Shown piece after piece: positions 10,758 through 20,000 of a stretch of DNA of 64,000 nt. Under the pieces are notes generated by a model, which made no database searches, was not told the DNA's origin, and was given only the letters and a program-made list of their open reading frames with translations. The stretch comes from Sporosalibacterium faouarense (GTDB lineage: Bacteria > Bacillota > Clostridia > Tissierellales > VENL01). Position 1 is the first letter of the stretch. Every line of letters begins with the position of its first letter. Made by a program: the position numbers and the translations under genes. The stretch lies in assembly GCF_016765695.1 (NCBI RefSeq), contig NZ_JAETGO010000098.1, forward strand, positions 62,001 through 126,000. Direction: 5' to 3'.

Positions 10758-12023
10758 TTATGCTGTTTTATTAATAGCCTCTTCCTTTCTTTTCTCAAAT
10801 AGATATAGGATGTACATAAATGTCGCTCCAATCATTGCTAAAACAAAAGTGATTGGCCAAGCAGTTCTTATTCCGTGATTTTCAATAATTCCACCCATTA
10901 TGTATGGCCCAAAGGCATATCCTGCCCCAGTTAATAATGGTAAAATAGAATTAAATCTTCCTCTATGGGACATAGGGGTGTGATTAGCAATATATACACC
11001 TGAGTTCGTAACATTTAATATTTCACCTATTGTCCATATTACTGTGGATATTATAAAAATAGGATAAGAATGTGCAAAGAGTAACATTCCAAATCCAATT
11101 GCATTCATTATACCTGATAAAGCAATATTTTGTATCGGTTTAAGCCTAATTGTAATTTTAGTTATAAATGATGTCATAAATACTACGACTAAAGCATTTG
11201 TTGTCATTAGTGTTCCATACATCTTACTTCCAGTCTCTGCTCCAAATAAGTCTTTTACCTGTAAAGGAATACTGTAACTATGTTGCACATATACAAAAGA
11301 ATACACTGTTGCAACCATAGCAAAGGCTATTAATGCTGGCCTTCTCAATAGAACTTCCAACAAGCCTCCTTTTTCAGCCCTTTCTTTATGATCAACTTCA
11401 TAACTTTCATTTATCTTTTCTTCGGTAGGCTTTGACTCAGAAACAAATACAACAATTAATATAAGTGATATCAAAGTTGTCAGTGCATCACCCAAAAATA
11501 TCAAGTACGTGTAATTTTCATAAAGAAATCCTGCTATTAATGGACCAATGGCATACCCTACATTTATTCCCAGATATAAAAGCGAATAGGATTGCTTCCT
11601 ATTACTATTATTAGTTATATCAGCAACCATAGCACTATTTGCTGGTTGAGCAGCTCCACCAAAAAAGGTTGCAGCTATTAATAGCCATGGTACCATCATT
11701 GAGTTTCCTAAAAAAGCACATGGTACGAATGATATTGCTGATAAGCCTTGAAAGATTATCATTATTTTCTTTCTTCCAAAATGATCCGATAGATAACCGC
11801 CTAAAAACGACCCCGGAACACTCATCACTGCAACTAGTATAAAGTAAAATCCTGTTTCTTGTTCACTTAATCCCATTTTATCAGTTAAGAAAAAAGTTAA
11901 AAATGGATAAACAAACGCTCCCATACTATTTATTACTCTAGCGAAAAATAAAAAATATATACTCCTTGGAAGTCCTCTATATGTATCAAATACATTAAAT
12001 ACTCTTTTCTTTAATATACTCAT
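10758..12023 (-). CDS. MFS transporter (drug/efflux type)
   Basis: A 421-aa, 12-helix major facilitator. The diagnostic loop 2-3 motif GGYLSDHFGRKK is at about residues 75-86, and a second-half counterpart is weaker. A charged central loop (residues ~195-218) separates the two six-helix halves. LGINVGYAIGPLIAGFLYENY in helix 5 matches the antiporter motif C of exporters, so efflux of a drug or metabolite is likely. It follows the PNPOx-like gene by about 18 bp. Substrate unknown. Confidence 0.88.
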   Translation of the reverse strand: MSILKKRVFNVFDTYRGLPRSIYFLFFARVINSMGAFVYPFLTFFLTDKMGLSEQETGFYFILVAVMSVPGSFLGGYLSDHFGRKKIMIIFQGLSAISFVPCAFLGNSMMVPWLLIAATFFGGAAQPANSAMVADITNNSNRKQSYSLLYLGINVGYAIGPLIAGFLYENYTYLIFLGDALTTLISLILIVVFVSESKPTEEKINESYEVDHKERAEKGGLLEVLLRRPALIAFAMVATVYSFVYVQHSYSIPLQVKDLFGAETGSKMYGTLMTTNALVVVFMTSFITKITIRLKPIQNIALSGIMNAIGFGMLLFAHSYPIFIISTVIWTIGEILNVTNSGVYIANHTPMSHRGRFNSILPLLTGAGYAFGPYIMGGIIENHGIRTAWPITFVLAMIGATFMYILYLFEKRKEEAINKTA

Positions 12024-12041
12024 GTTTTTCTCCTTTGCTCG

Positions 12042-12518
12042 TTACTTAACTGTATTTTTCTTTCCTGTCATCGTTTCAATCTCTATTTTTACGATTAAAG
12101 TTTTGTCTTTAATAAACTTTTTATCATATCTTGTGGTTACATCTACTTCTTTACCTAAATATCTCATCATATTATTTAATACCCTTAGCTTTTCTTCATA
12201 TCCTCCAACTATACTTGCCGTTCCAAAAACAATTATACTCTCATATCTTGTGGTAAACTTCTCTAATATTACTTCATTATCTCCTACAACACAAAATGCA
12301 ACTTTTGGATTATTCTTTATATTTTCAATTTTATGTCCTTCCATAGCACTATGAAAATAAATAAATTCTCCATCATAAAAATAATTTAATGGCACAACAT
12401 AGGGTGAATTATCCTTACTTACAGTTGACAAATAGCCCAAATTGTTCTTTAAAAGAATGTCTTTACATACATCTATATCGTCTATTTTCCTGTCTTTTCT
12501 TCTCATTTCTTTTTTCAT
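12042..12518 (-). CDS. Pyridoxamine 5'-phosphate oxidase-like flavin protein (NimA-like family)
   Basis: A 158-aa split-barrel FMN-binding protein. It has LGYLSTVSKDNSPYVVPLNY, then IYFHSAMEGHKIENIKNNPKVAF, the pattern of the NimA/HugZ-like subgroup. Family members bind flavin or heme, and some reduce nitroimidazoles; general function is uncertain. It has a good site (AGGAGG) about 8 bp before the ATG. It is upstream of an MFS transporter gene, which would fit a detoxification pair, but this is inference from position. Confidence 0.85.
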   Translation of the reverse strand: MKKEMRRKDRKIDDIDVCKDILLKNNLGYLSTVSKDNSPYVVPLNYFYDGEFIYFHSAMEGHKIENIKNNPKVAFCVVGDNEVILEKFTTRYESIIVFGTASIVGGYEEKLRVLNNMMRYLGKEVDVTTRYDKKFIKDKTLIVKIEIETMTGKKNTVK

Positions 12519-12586
12519 CTTTTTTCCTCCTAATATTTGTTTTAAATTTACTATATAGCAATCATGTTATGGATATACATTAGAAG

Positions 12587-13057
12587 TTATCCTCTTAGAG
12601 TAGCTTTTAGCCTATTTATATTCAGTAATGATTCAAAGCAATCCTTTATATCTTTAAGTATAATATCACTATTAAATATAGCTTTAGAGCCAGCACCTTC
12701 ACTTCCCAAGATACAAATACCTAATTCAGCCTCTTTTATCATAAGACTGTCATTATTTCCATTGCCAATGGCAACACAATACTTAGCCCCTAGTTTCTGT
12801 AAGAAATTCAATTTATCTTTAGATCCATTTTCCTTTGAAATTATATGTATTTTAAACTTAGAATCTTTAAAAGTATTGCTTACAGTTCCATATGTGTCAG
12901 CAGTTAAAATATAAATTTCTAATATATCGCTTAATTTATCAAGATATTTTCTTATCTCTTCAGTGACTTTCCCGTCTACAGCCAATGTTCCATTATAATC
13001 AAAAACAGCATATTTGATTTCTATCTTTTTAAATGAAGGTATATCTATCTTTATCAT
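12587..13057 (-). CDS. Soluble HAD-family hydrolase resembling P-type ATPase P-domain
   Basis: A 156-aa stand-alone HAD phosphatase. Motif I is FDYNGTLA (nucleophile Asp and DxNGT), motif II is in YILTADTYGT, motif III Lys is in NGSKDKLNFLQ, and motif IV is GNGNNDSLMIKEAELGI. The fold matches the phosphorylation domain of P-type ATPases without membrane parts. The start is the internal ATG (MIKIDIPS) because GAAAGGAG lies 6 bp upstream; an in-frame ATG at 13114 lacks a site. Substrate unknown. Confidence 0.85.
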   Translation of the reverse strand: MIKIDIPSFKKIEIKYAVFDYNGTLAVDGKVTEEIRKYLDKLSDILEIYILTADTYGTVSNTFKDSKFKIHIISKENGSKDKLNFLQKLGAKYCVAIGNGNNDSLMIKEAELGICILGSEGAGSKAIFNSDIILKDIKDCFESLLNINRLKATLRG

Positions 13058-13507
13058 AAAAAGCTCCTTTCCTATAGATTTTACTTTCTTTTCCATCCTT
13101 ATTATATTATACATGAAATATAATTAAAACATTTTGTTATATTTAAAAGTTTATATCTCATAAAAAGTATGCCTAAACTGAATTGCAAAAAAAAACAAAA
13201 AAGCAGGAACAATCCCACTAATTTGTTTTTCATTTCCAACTAAACCTTCAGCAGTTAAGTTGTCTTTTAACACTATTATTTATAATAATGTATTCTTAAT
13301 TTTTAAAAATGTTAATAAGAAAATTATATTAATGGAAATTATATATTAAACTTTTGCATACTAATATATTTACTTCTTAAACATTTAATTTCTTTAATTA
13401 TTAAAATAATGGTATAGAAACAGATGTTTTTGAAATAATAAGGAATAGAAAAGAATTAATTTGAGATAATATTAAAAGAACAATATTTTAACATAAGGAG
13501 TGATTTT
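13058..13507. other. 450-bp intergenic region, mostly empty
   Basis: AT-rich and divergent between the HAD and DUF378 genes. It contains an unsupported 40-codon minus-strand frame (13151-13273, GTG start, no ribosome site) and poly-A/T stretches. I see no convincing gene, riboswitch or promoter pair. Confidence 0.5.
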
Positions 13508-13705
13508 GTGGATAGATTATCTCTTATTCTAGTTATTATTGGAGCCTTAAACTGGGGACTAATATCTTTATTCCAGTTTGATCTAGTTGCTGGACTTTTT
13601 GGTGGCCAAGATGCCGTTTTAAGCAGAATAGTTTATGGCCTAGTAGGTTTAGCTGGATTATATGCAATAACTTTACTCTTTAGACAGAGAGAGACGGTTG
13701 AATAA
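13508..13705 (+). CDS. DUF378 small membrane protein
   Basis: A 65-aa protein with two membrane helices. The start MDRLSLILVIIGALNWGL and the central LFGGQDAVLSRIVYGLVGLAG are characteristic of DUF378 (B. subtilis YuzA type). GTG start, with AAGGAGTG 5 bp upstream. It is monocistronic and ends at a terminator. The function of the family is not established. Confidence 0.9.
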   Translation: MDRLSLILVIIGALNWGLISLFQFDLVAGLFGGQDAVLSRIVYGLVGLAGLYAITLLFRQRETVE

Positions 13706-13710
13706 ATTTT

Positions 13711-13751
13711 AAAAAGGATGGGATAGATTTGATTCTATCACCATCCTTTTT
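13711..13751. terminator. Terminator shared by the DUF378 and nitrilase genes
   Basis: AAAAAGGATGG pairs with CCATCCTTTTT; an inner GATAGA/TCTATC extends the stem. A- and T-runs on both sides allow bidirectional use. Confidence 0.85.
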
Positions 13752-13766
13752 GATTACGGCAAATTA

Positions 13767-14585
13767 TTAATTATAGATATCCTTTCGTCTGTGTTTCAAT
13801 AGTGGTAATTCTTGTCTGATTTTATTAATTCTATTAAGATCTATACTTTGAATAATAACACCTTCAGACTCATCTAATCTTTCAACAATATTCCCCCAAG
13901 GTTCAGTAATAATTGAATTCCCATAGGATGTATAAGATGCATGTTTATTTCTGGCAGGTGCACAGCCTAGCATATATACTTGATTATCTAAAGCTCTCAT
14001 TCTAAATAGCATCTCCCAGTGGGCAGGTCCAGTAGTCATATTAAATGCAGCTGGTATAATAATCATTTTAGCTCCCTGTAATACCATTTTTCTCATCAAT
14101 TCTGGAAACCTTATATCATAGCAAATAGCCACACCAACTCTTCCAAGTTCAGTATCAAATACGGTAATATCATTGCCTGAACTAAGGGTATCTGATTCCT
14201 TAAATGTGATACCATTAGGTATATCAATATCAAATAGGTGCATTTTTCTATGTTTTCCAATCATATTTCCATTGGGATCAAATGTAAAACTAGTATTATA
14301 AATGTTTCCTTGTGAATCCCTTTCAGGTATGGACCCTCCAACTAAATATATTTTATTCTCCCTAGCCATATCAGACAAAAAAGCAATAGTCTTTCCATTA
14401 GGATATTCCTCAGCAAATTTTGGGAAGAAACTATTCTCATAGGGACAGTTAAACATTTCTGGTAATACTATAAGCTCTGCTCCCTCTTTAACAGCCTTTC
14501 TTATATGCTTTTCAGCTTTATTGATGTTGACTTCTTTATCATCTTCCACAATCATTTGGCATATTCCTACCTTAATTACAGACAT
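13767..14585 (-). CDS. Carbon-nitrogen hydrolase (Nit2/omega-amidase-like)
   Basis: A 272-aa nitrilase-superfamily amidase. The Glu-Lys-Cys triad is visible: Glu in VLPEMFNCPY (~residue 43), Lys in GKHRKMHLFDID (~113), Cys in GVAICYDIRFPEL (~152). The DIRFPEL and MLFRMRALDNQVY signatures match the omega-amidase/Nit2 branch, which hydrolyses alpha-ketoglutaramate or deaminated glutathione. The length is normal. It is downstream of a small membrane protein gene by about 13 bp. The substrate is inferred from the subgroup. Confidence 0.9.
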   Translation of the reverse strand: MSVIKVGICQMIVEDDKEVNINKAEKHIRKAVKEGAELIVLPEMFNCPYENSFFPKFAEEYPNGKTIAFLSDMARENKIYLVGGSIPERDSQGNIYNTSFTFDPNGNMIGKHRKMHLFDIDIPNGITFKESDTLSSGNDITVFDTELGRVGVAICYDIRFPELMRKMVLQGAKMIIIPAAFNMTTGPAHWEMLFRMRALDNQVYMLGCAPARNKHASYTSYGNSIITEPWGNIVERLDESEGVIIQSIDLNRINKIRQELPLLKHRRKDIYN

Positions 14586-14598
14586 ATAAACCTCCTAA

Positions 14599-14961
14599 TT
14601 ATTTCATATAAATAGCATACAACACAACTATAGCAATAATAATTATAATATAGATTAGAAAACCATTTTTATACCATTTGACATCAGATGTAGGCATTTT
14701 TCCTTTAAACTCATTAAATTTTGTCTTTCCATCCTTAATTTCAGGATCTATCTCATGAAGCTTTTTTCTTGTCAATCCAGCTAAACCATTTTTCACAACT
14801 AGATAATATACAAAAGTTACTACAAGGAATAAAAGTATATTGTTAGTAACTATAAATACACCTGTGAGGTTTAAAGCCAGTACCCCTAAAAAATACAATA
14901 TTATAAATGAAACAAGGGTAAAATAATATCCACGAACAATTTTTTTCTTTTTTTCTTCCAT
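14599..14961 (-). CDS. Small membrane protein, unknown
   Basis: A 120-aa protein with three or four hydrophobic segments (about 13-35, 40-60 and 98-119). A charged loop between them contains KKLHEIDPEIKDGKTKFNEF. It starts with a poly-Lys N-terminus (MEEKKKK) and has an AGGAGG site. No family recognised. It lies between tldE and the nitrilase gene on the same strand and may be part of one transcript. Confidence 0.6.
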   Translation of the reverse strand: MEEKKKKIVRGYYFTLVSFIILYFLGVLALNLTGVFIVTNNILLFLVVTFVYYLVVKNGLAGLTRKKLHEIDPEIKDGKTKFNEFKGKMPTSDVKWYKNGFLIYIIIIIAIVVLYAIYMK

Positions 14962-15018
14962 TTTTTCCTCCTATTAAATATAATATATTATCTTTTGTTT
15001 ATATAATAGTATATGTAA

Positions 15019-16371
15019 CTACTCTCCAGAGACTGATAACTCTTTTATTTTTAAAGAAGGGGAACCTATGTATCCATATCCAGGAAGATTGAATTTAATA
15101 TCTGATCCTACTTCTTCGATATTCTTTAGCATATCATAATAATTACCTGCTACTGTTATTTGATTTACTGGTCTATTAATCTCTCCATTTTTTATTAAAT
15201 ATCCATATGCTGAAAGGGAAAAATCTCCTGATATAATATCAAGTCCTGAATGTAAACCTTGAAGTTCTATTATTAATATCCCATTATTAGTAGTACTTAT
15301 CAACTCTTCTAAAGAAGTATCTCCTTCTTCAATATACATATTTGTCGGCGCTATTTCTATAGATGATTTATATGATGCTTTATAGGCATTTCCAGTAGAC
15401 TCAACTCCATCTTTTTTTGCTGTTTTCATATTATGCAAATAAGTATTTAAAACGCCATTTTCAATTATCCTTTTATACTTAGTGGCTACCCCTTCACCGT
15501 CAAAAGATTTTGAAGCGACACCCTTCTTCATAAATGGGTCATCTATTAGAGTAATATTATCATTAGCAATTGTCTCATTTAATTTATCTTTAAGTAGTGA
15601 TAAATTCTTTTGCACCTGCTCTGCAGAGAAAATTGGCGCAAAAGCTTCTAATAGGCTAGCAGCTGCATTGTTTCTTAAAATAATAGGATAGTTATCAGAC
15701 TTAACACTTTTAGCCCCTAGCATTGATACTGCCTCTTTAACGGCTTCATTCGCTAACTTCTTAGGATTAAAATCAGCAAAATTATTGGAGACAACATATC
15801 TAGCTCCATTTTTCACATCTTCTCCTTCTTTAACTATTGCTGAAATATATCCATATGCAACATTTGCTTTATCTTCAATATCTAATCCCTTTGTATTTTT
15901 CATTATACTATTAATAGTATTTTCTCCAAATAGGCAATAGTCTACTGCTGTAACTCTAGGATCGGAATTAAATGCCTCCTTTTCTAAGGCTTTTATAAAA
16001 CTGATTTTCTCTTCAGTTGATATGTTTTGAAAACTTTCATCATATACGTTCACTTCTCTATAACTTTCTGACCCTTCAAACATCTCTTCTATATCTTCGC
16101 TATCTATAACCTTTGCATTTGATATTAGCTCTTCTATTAAAATATTCAATGATGTTTCATCTATCTTTTCAGTATATGAATACCCCATTTTTCCTCTATA
16201 TATTCCTCTGAAGGATAATCCCTCTTCTTCTGCCTTGCTAAACTTATCTATTTCTCCTTTGAACACCATTAGCTCTAATTCACTATTTCTTTGAACAAAT
16301 ACTTCCATATCTTCTATACCAGCTAATCTGCCTTTCTCAAACAATAAATCTATAAATTCCTTCTTTGTCAT
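15019..16371 (-). CDS. TldE/PmbA family metalloprotease subunit
   Basis: A 450-aa TldD/PmbA-family protein, the non-metal-binding partner that forms a heterodimer with TldD and shapes a proteolytic cavity for small or unfolded peptides. The family core is seen in GYSYTEKIDE, YKASYKSSIEIAPTNMYIEEG and LHSGLDIISGDFSLSAYGYLI, but the HExxxH zinc motif of TldD is absent, as expected. It overlaps the tldD stop codon by one base (TAATG), indicating coupled expression. E. coli TldD/E matures microcin B17 and degrades CcdA. No dedicated substrate gene is adjacent here. Confidence 0.9.
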   Translation of the reverse strand: MTKKEFIDLLFEKGRLAGIEDMEVFVQRNSELELMVFKGEIDKFSKAEEEGLSFRGIYRGKMGYSYTEKIDETSLNILIEELISNAKVIDSEDIEEMFEGSESYREVNVYDESFQNISTEEKISFIKALEKEAFNSDPRVTAVDYCLFGENTINSIMKNTKGLDIEDKANVAYGYISAIVKEGEDVKNGARYVVSNNFADFNPKKLANEAVKEAVSMLGAKSVKSDNYPIILRNNAAASLLEAFAPIFSAEQVQKNLSLLKDKLNETIANDNITLIDDPFMKKGVASKSFDGEGVATKYKRIIENGVLNTYLHNMKTAKKDGVESTGNAYKASYKSSIEIAPTNMYIEEGDTSLEELISTTNNGILIIELQGLHSGLDIISGDFSLSAYGYLIKNGEINRPVNQITVAGNYYDMLKNIEEVGSDIKFNLPGYGYIGSPSLKIKELSVSGE

Positions 16372-17762
16372 TACTTATCACCCTTTCTTCCGCCTACTGT
16401 CATGGATTTAACTCTAATTGTAGGCTGTCCTACATTTGCTGGTATTGATCCGCTTATGGAACCGCACATTCCTTGACCATGATCTAAGTTATTTCCTACC
16501 ATATCAATTTTCTTCAAAATGTCTGCACCATTTCCAATTAGAGTTGCCCCCCTAACTGGCTTATCAATTTTTCCGTTTTTAATAATATATCCTTCCATTA
16601 CAGCAAAATTGAAATCTCCAGTGGAAGTATCTACTGAGCCACCGCCCATATACCTTGCGAATAATCCATATTCTGTATTAGCAATAATCTCTTCCTTTGT
16701 AGATTTGCCATTATCTATAAACGTATTAGTCATTCTAGAGGTAGGTGCAAATTTATATGATTGTCTTCTCGATGATCCAGTAGACTCAACTCCCATTCTT
16801 CTTCCATTAAGCTTATCAACAAGATATCCTTTTAATATACCATTCTCAATAAGTACATTTTCCTTTGTTGGAGTTCCTTCATCATCGATATTCTGAGAAC
16901 CCCAAGCATTAGCCATAGTACCGTCATCTATAGCTGTAACTATATCAGAAGCGACCTTTTCACCTATCTTATTTGAATATACAGAAGTACCCTTTGCTAC
17001 AGAAGTGGCCTCTAATCCATGTCCACACGCTTCATGGAAAATAACTCCTCCGAATTCATTATCAATTATAACTGGCATTTTCCCACTTGGACATAGTTCT
17101 GCATTTATCATAGTTGTTGCAATTCTTGCAGACTCTTTAGCATAATCCTCAATATTTATAGTGTCATAAAATTCAAATCCCATATGGGCCCCTCTAGCAT
17201 ATCTACCTGTTTGCATCTCTCCATTTTTAGAGGCAACTGCACTAATTCCTGTTCTAGTCCTAACTCTTTTGTCTTCAATTAATAGTCCCTCTGAATTGGC
17301 TATCAATACATTTTGTTCACGATCCATATAGTTAACAGAAACCTGTGATATTAACTCATTATAATTTTTAGCGGCATTATATGCCCTTTTCATTAATTCT
17401 ACTTTTTTTATTTTTTCGATAGTATTAGGCATTATAAGTATTTCATTATTGTTTCTAACATGACTTCTTATGAGATTAATACTTATATCCCCCTTTACTC
17501 CTCCCACTGCCAAAGCTGCTTCCTGTGCCACCTTAATAAGATTTTCCTTTGAAGAATCATTTGTATACGCATATACACTATTGGTGCCACTAAATATTCT
17601 GATCCCAACTCCATAGTCTCTTCCAGACATGGCTCTTTCTATATTTCCTCCAATTAGAATTAACCCTGTATTCCTCTTGTCTTCTACAAAAATTTCTACA
17701 AAATCTCCACCTATAGATAATGCTGCATTCATAACAGCCTCGATAACCGACTTATTTAGCAT
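16371..17762 (-). CDS. tldD: TldD zinc metalloprotease
   Basis: A 463-aa catalytic subunit of the TldD/TldE protease. The zinc site HEACGHGLEA (HExxxH) is at about residue 243. The downstream segments SSRRQSYKFAPTSRMTNTFI and GGGSVDTSTGDFNFAVMEGYII are family hallmarks. First gene of a two-gene operon with tldE, one-base overlap. The start has AGGAGG about 8 bp upstream. Known substrates elsewhere include RiPP leader peptides, so it could in principle act on the precursor peptide encoded ~30 kb away, but this is speculation. Confidence 0.93.
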   Translation of the reverse strand: MLNKSVIEAVMNAALSIGGDFVEIFVEDKRNTGLILIGGNIERAMSGRDYGVGIRIFSGTNSVYAYTNDSSKENLIKVAQEAALAVGGVKGDISINLIRSHVRNNNEILIMPNTIEKIKKVELMKRAYNAAKNYNELISQVSVNYMDREQNVLIANSEGLLIEDKRVRTRTGISAVASKNGEMQTGRYARGAHMGFEFYDTINIEDYAKESARIATTMINAELCPSGKMPVIIDNEFGGVIFHEACGHGLEATSVAKGTSVYSNKIGEKVASDIVTAIDDGTMANAWGSQNIDDEGTPTKENVLIENGILKGYLVDKLNGRRMGVESTGSSRRQSYKFAPTSRMTNTFIDNGKSTKEEIIANTEYGLFARYMGGGSVDTSTGDFNFAVMEGYIIKNGKIDKPVRGATLIGNGADILKKIDMVGNNLDHGQGMCGSISGSIPANVGQPTIRVKSMTVGGRKGDK

Positions 17763-17801
17763 TCATAAAACCTCCTGTATAACTTTCTTAAACTCTATTA
17801 A

Positions 17802-17835
17802 AAGCTCCTACTGAATTCTACAAGAGTAGGAGCTT
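17802..17835 (-). terminator. Terminator between the aminopeptidase gene and tldD
   Basis: An 11-bp stem AAGCTCCTACT/AGTAGGAGCTT with a 12-base loop is followed on the minus strand by TTTTAATAG. Confidence 0.75.
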
Positions 17836-17868
17836 AATTAGTTCTCTTATTTAACTTAATTTTCTTAA

Positions 17869-18990
17869 CTATTTACTCTCAATAACCTCATACTTAAATT
17901 GTCCATTTTCATAAAACAATTCTCCATCTGCGTATATTTTTCCGCCATCCTTCATATCACAAAGCATATCCCAGTGTATTGTTGATTCATTTATTCCTTT
18001 GCTTTCAGGTATTGACATTCCCAATGCTGCATGTATAGTTCCGCCTATTTTCTCATCAAAAAGCATATTCTTTGTGAATTTAGTTATGCCATAATTAGTA
18101 CCGATAGCAATTTCACCTAATCTTTTAGCTCCATCATCAGTTTCAAGTAAAGCCAACAATAAATCTTCACCCTTTGCTGCAGTAGCATTAACAACTTTAC
18201 CCTCTTTAAAATCTAGTCTAATATCTTCTATTTCCTTACCCATGTAAATACCTGGATAACTAAATCTAATATGCCCTTCAACTGAGTCTTCAACTGGACC
18301 TGTAAAGACTTCCCCATCAGGGAAATTCACCTTGCCATCACAATTAACCCATTTTCTTCCTTCAACTTTCATTTTTAAGTCAGTATCTTTAGATATAATA
18401 TGTAATTCCTTCTTAGTATTAAGGTAATCTGCTATTTTTTGTTGTTCTTTAGAAATTTTCTTCCATTCAGCAATTGGATCATCTTTATCAATATGCCCTG
18501 CCTTAAATACAAAATCTTCGTATTCTTCTAATGACATATTACCTTCTTGAGCATCAGAATGAGTAGGAAATTGGGTACCAACCCATCTAAATTCTCCATT
18601 TGCTTCTCTTTGATTTCTTATCCTTACTAAATCCTTCATTGCTTTCATTCTTCCAGACATCTTTTTAGGGTCTATGTTAGAGTTTGCTTTTGTATTAACT
18701 CCTCCCATAAGTCCTATTAAGGCATCGTACTCTTGGATTGCTACCCTTGTTACTGGAGAAACAAATTCAATTTGTTCTGAACTACCTTCCTTTAACATTA
18801 TTTCATTAAGTCCCTCAATGCTTGCTTTTATTTCAGGATGGGCTCCAACTTTTATAACTTCTCTATATAATTCTTTCAATAGCGGTTCTGATATAGTACT
18901 TCCTGCTAATTGTACATATTCTCCTTCCTTTAATTCAAGTGAATAATTAACTAATAAGTTAGCTAACTTTTGTAATCTAATATCACGCAT
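17869..18990 (-). CDS. Aminopeptidase, M29 family
   Basis: A 373-aa clan MQ metallo-aminopeptidase (AmpS/AmpT type) that removes N-terminal residues from peptides using two divalent metals. The C-terminal metal site is clear: GTIHAALG supplies one His and STIHWDMLCDMKDGGKIYAD supplies H-x-D. The preceding IAIGTNYGITKFTKNMLFDEK is the usual linker. It is some 35 residues shorter than the classical ~410-aa members but has the full catalytic domain. Monocistronic: terminators or gaps on both sides. Cytoplasmic. Confidence 0.92.
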   Translation of the reverse strand: MRDIRLQKLANLLVNYSLELKEGEYVQLAGSTISEPLLKELYREVIKVGAHPEIKASIEGLNEIMLKEGSSEQIEFVSPVTRVAIQEYDALIGLMGGVNTKANSNIDPKKMSGRMKAMKDLVRIRNQREANGEFRWVGTQFPTHSDAQEGNMSLEEYEDFVFKAGHIDKDDPIAEWKKISKEQQKIADYLNTKKELHIISKDTDLKMKVEGRKWVNCDGKVNFPDGEVFTGPVEDSVEGHIRFSYPGIYMGKEIEDIRLDFKEGKVVNATAAKGEDLLLALLETDDGAKRLGEIAIGTNYGITKFTKNMLFDEKIGGTIHAALGMSIPESKGINESTIHWDMLCDMKDGGKIYADGELFYENGQFKYEVIESK

Positions 18991-19208
18991 TACTTCTCCC
19001 CCTTATAATAACAAGTTTTGTTACTAAATATATTCTACACATTATGGTATATTCCTTCCATTTTCAGAATTTTTTATCTTTTCTTACATTTTCTTAATAT
19101 TTTACTGCTTTGTTTTTATATTTTTTCAATAATTGTTTAAAATTATAAACGATAGTTTTACTATTTTTGTGCTTCATTCAAGTTAGTATATTACATAATT
19201 AAATATTT

Positions 19209-19240
19209 AAAGGTTAGCTCCTATTGAAGCTAACCTTTTT
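19209..19240. terminator. Hairpin terminator downstream of the 19.3-kb hypothetical gene
   Basis: AAAGGTTAGCT pairs with AGCTAACCTTT. A T-run follows on the plus strand and a weaker T-rich stretch on the minus strand, where the only upstream gene is the 190-aa hypothetical. Confidence 0.6.
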
Positions 19241-19333
19241 GCACTGTACATAAGTAAATTCTAGAAAAAGCCAAGTAGAATTACTAATAGTGGGAAGAAA
19301 AATGGATGTATTTTGTTGTATTTTTACTATATA

Positions 19334-19906
19334 TTAAAATTCACTATCGGGCTTCTTCATTAAATCAAGAATGGTTTCTATTTTTTTCATTCTTCGTTTT
19401 CCTTGATCAGGCATGATTGGTTTAAGACAATTAACTAAACTAAGCATTTCATCTGTTTTAGAAACTCCCTGCCCCTTTACTCCCTTTTTATGTCTATCTA
19501 ATTTCGATGAAGTCTCTAAAAGTCTTTGTCTAGTTGAAATAAGATTATCTGCTATTTCTTTCCCTTTTCCCTCTAGATGCTTTGACATTTCAGCAAGAAT
19601 TTTTTCCTTTCTATCACCACTAGATATTCCTTGTGTTAAGGCTGTAGATGTTTTACTATAGTTTGAATTTTGTATTTTATTTACTTTGTTGAATATTTCA
19701 ATTATATCTTGTACCTTATTTAAGGTATCTTGTTCTTGAAATGAGAAATATGGTTTTATGTTTTCAATCAATTCACTTTTACTTTCAAAATTCTTATCAA
19801 ATTTCAAATTTAAGCTCATTCCCTTCTTATCACTTAACAATAGTAAAAGTGGAATTGCAAATATTGCAAGACTCTTCAAATCCAAATCTTCTAATCCTTT
19901 AATCAT
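19334..19906 (-). CDS. Hypothetical protein with N-terminal hydrophobic segment
   Basis: A 190-aa protein. One membrane segment near the start (LAIFAIPLLLLLSD) is followed by a charged, helical, mostly coiled-coil region and a basic tail (KRRMKKIETILDLMKK). I use the ATG at 19906: AAAGGTGG lies 8 bp before it, whereas the GTG at 19918 sits on that site. Not recognised; possibly a sporulation-type membrane-anchored protein, but nothing specific supports that. It is preceded by the CYTH gene on the same strand. Confidence 0.65.
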   Translation of the reverse strand: MIKGLEDLDLKSLAIFAIPLLLLLSDKKGMSLNLKFDKNFESKSELIENIKPYFSFQEQDTLNKVQDIIEIFNKVNKIQNSNYSKTSTALTQGISSGDRKEKILAEMSKHLEGKGKEIADNLISTRQRLLETSSKLDRHKKGVKGQGVSKTDEMLSLVNCLKPIMPDQGKRRMKKIETILDLMKKPDSEF

Positions 19907-20000
19907 TGCGTAAACCACCTTTATCTTTATTTAACATGTCAAAATCTTCCTTATTATATTTTATGTTAAACATTAGTAAAGGTGATAATTATTATATCTT

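Noticed and set aside
13151-13273. 40-codon minus-strand frame starting GTG with a hydrophobic C-terminal half
   Set aside because: No ribosome binding site before the GTG, stop codon just upstream, and no family recognised; kept out of the gene list though it might be a decayed fragment.
12587-17762. tldD/tldE as part of the RiPP locus
   Set aside because: About 24-31 kb away in a separate housekeeping-like operon; any link to the precursor peptide is speculation.
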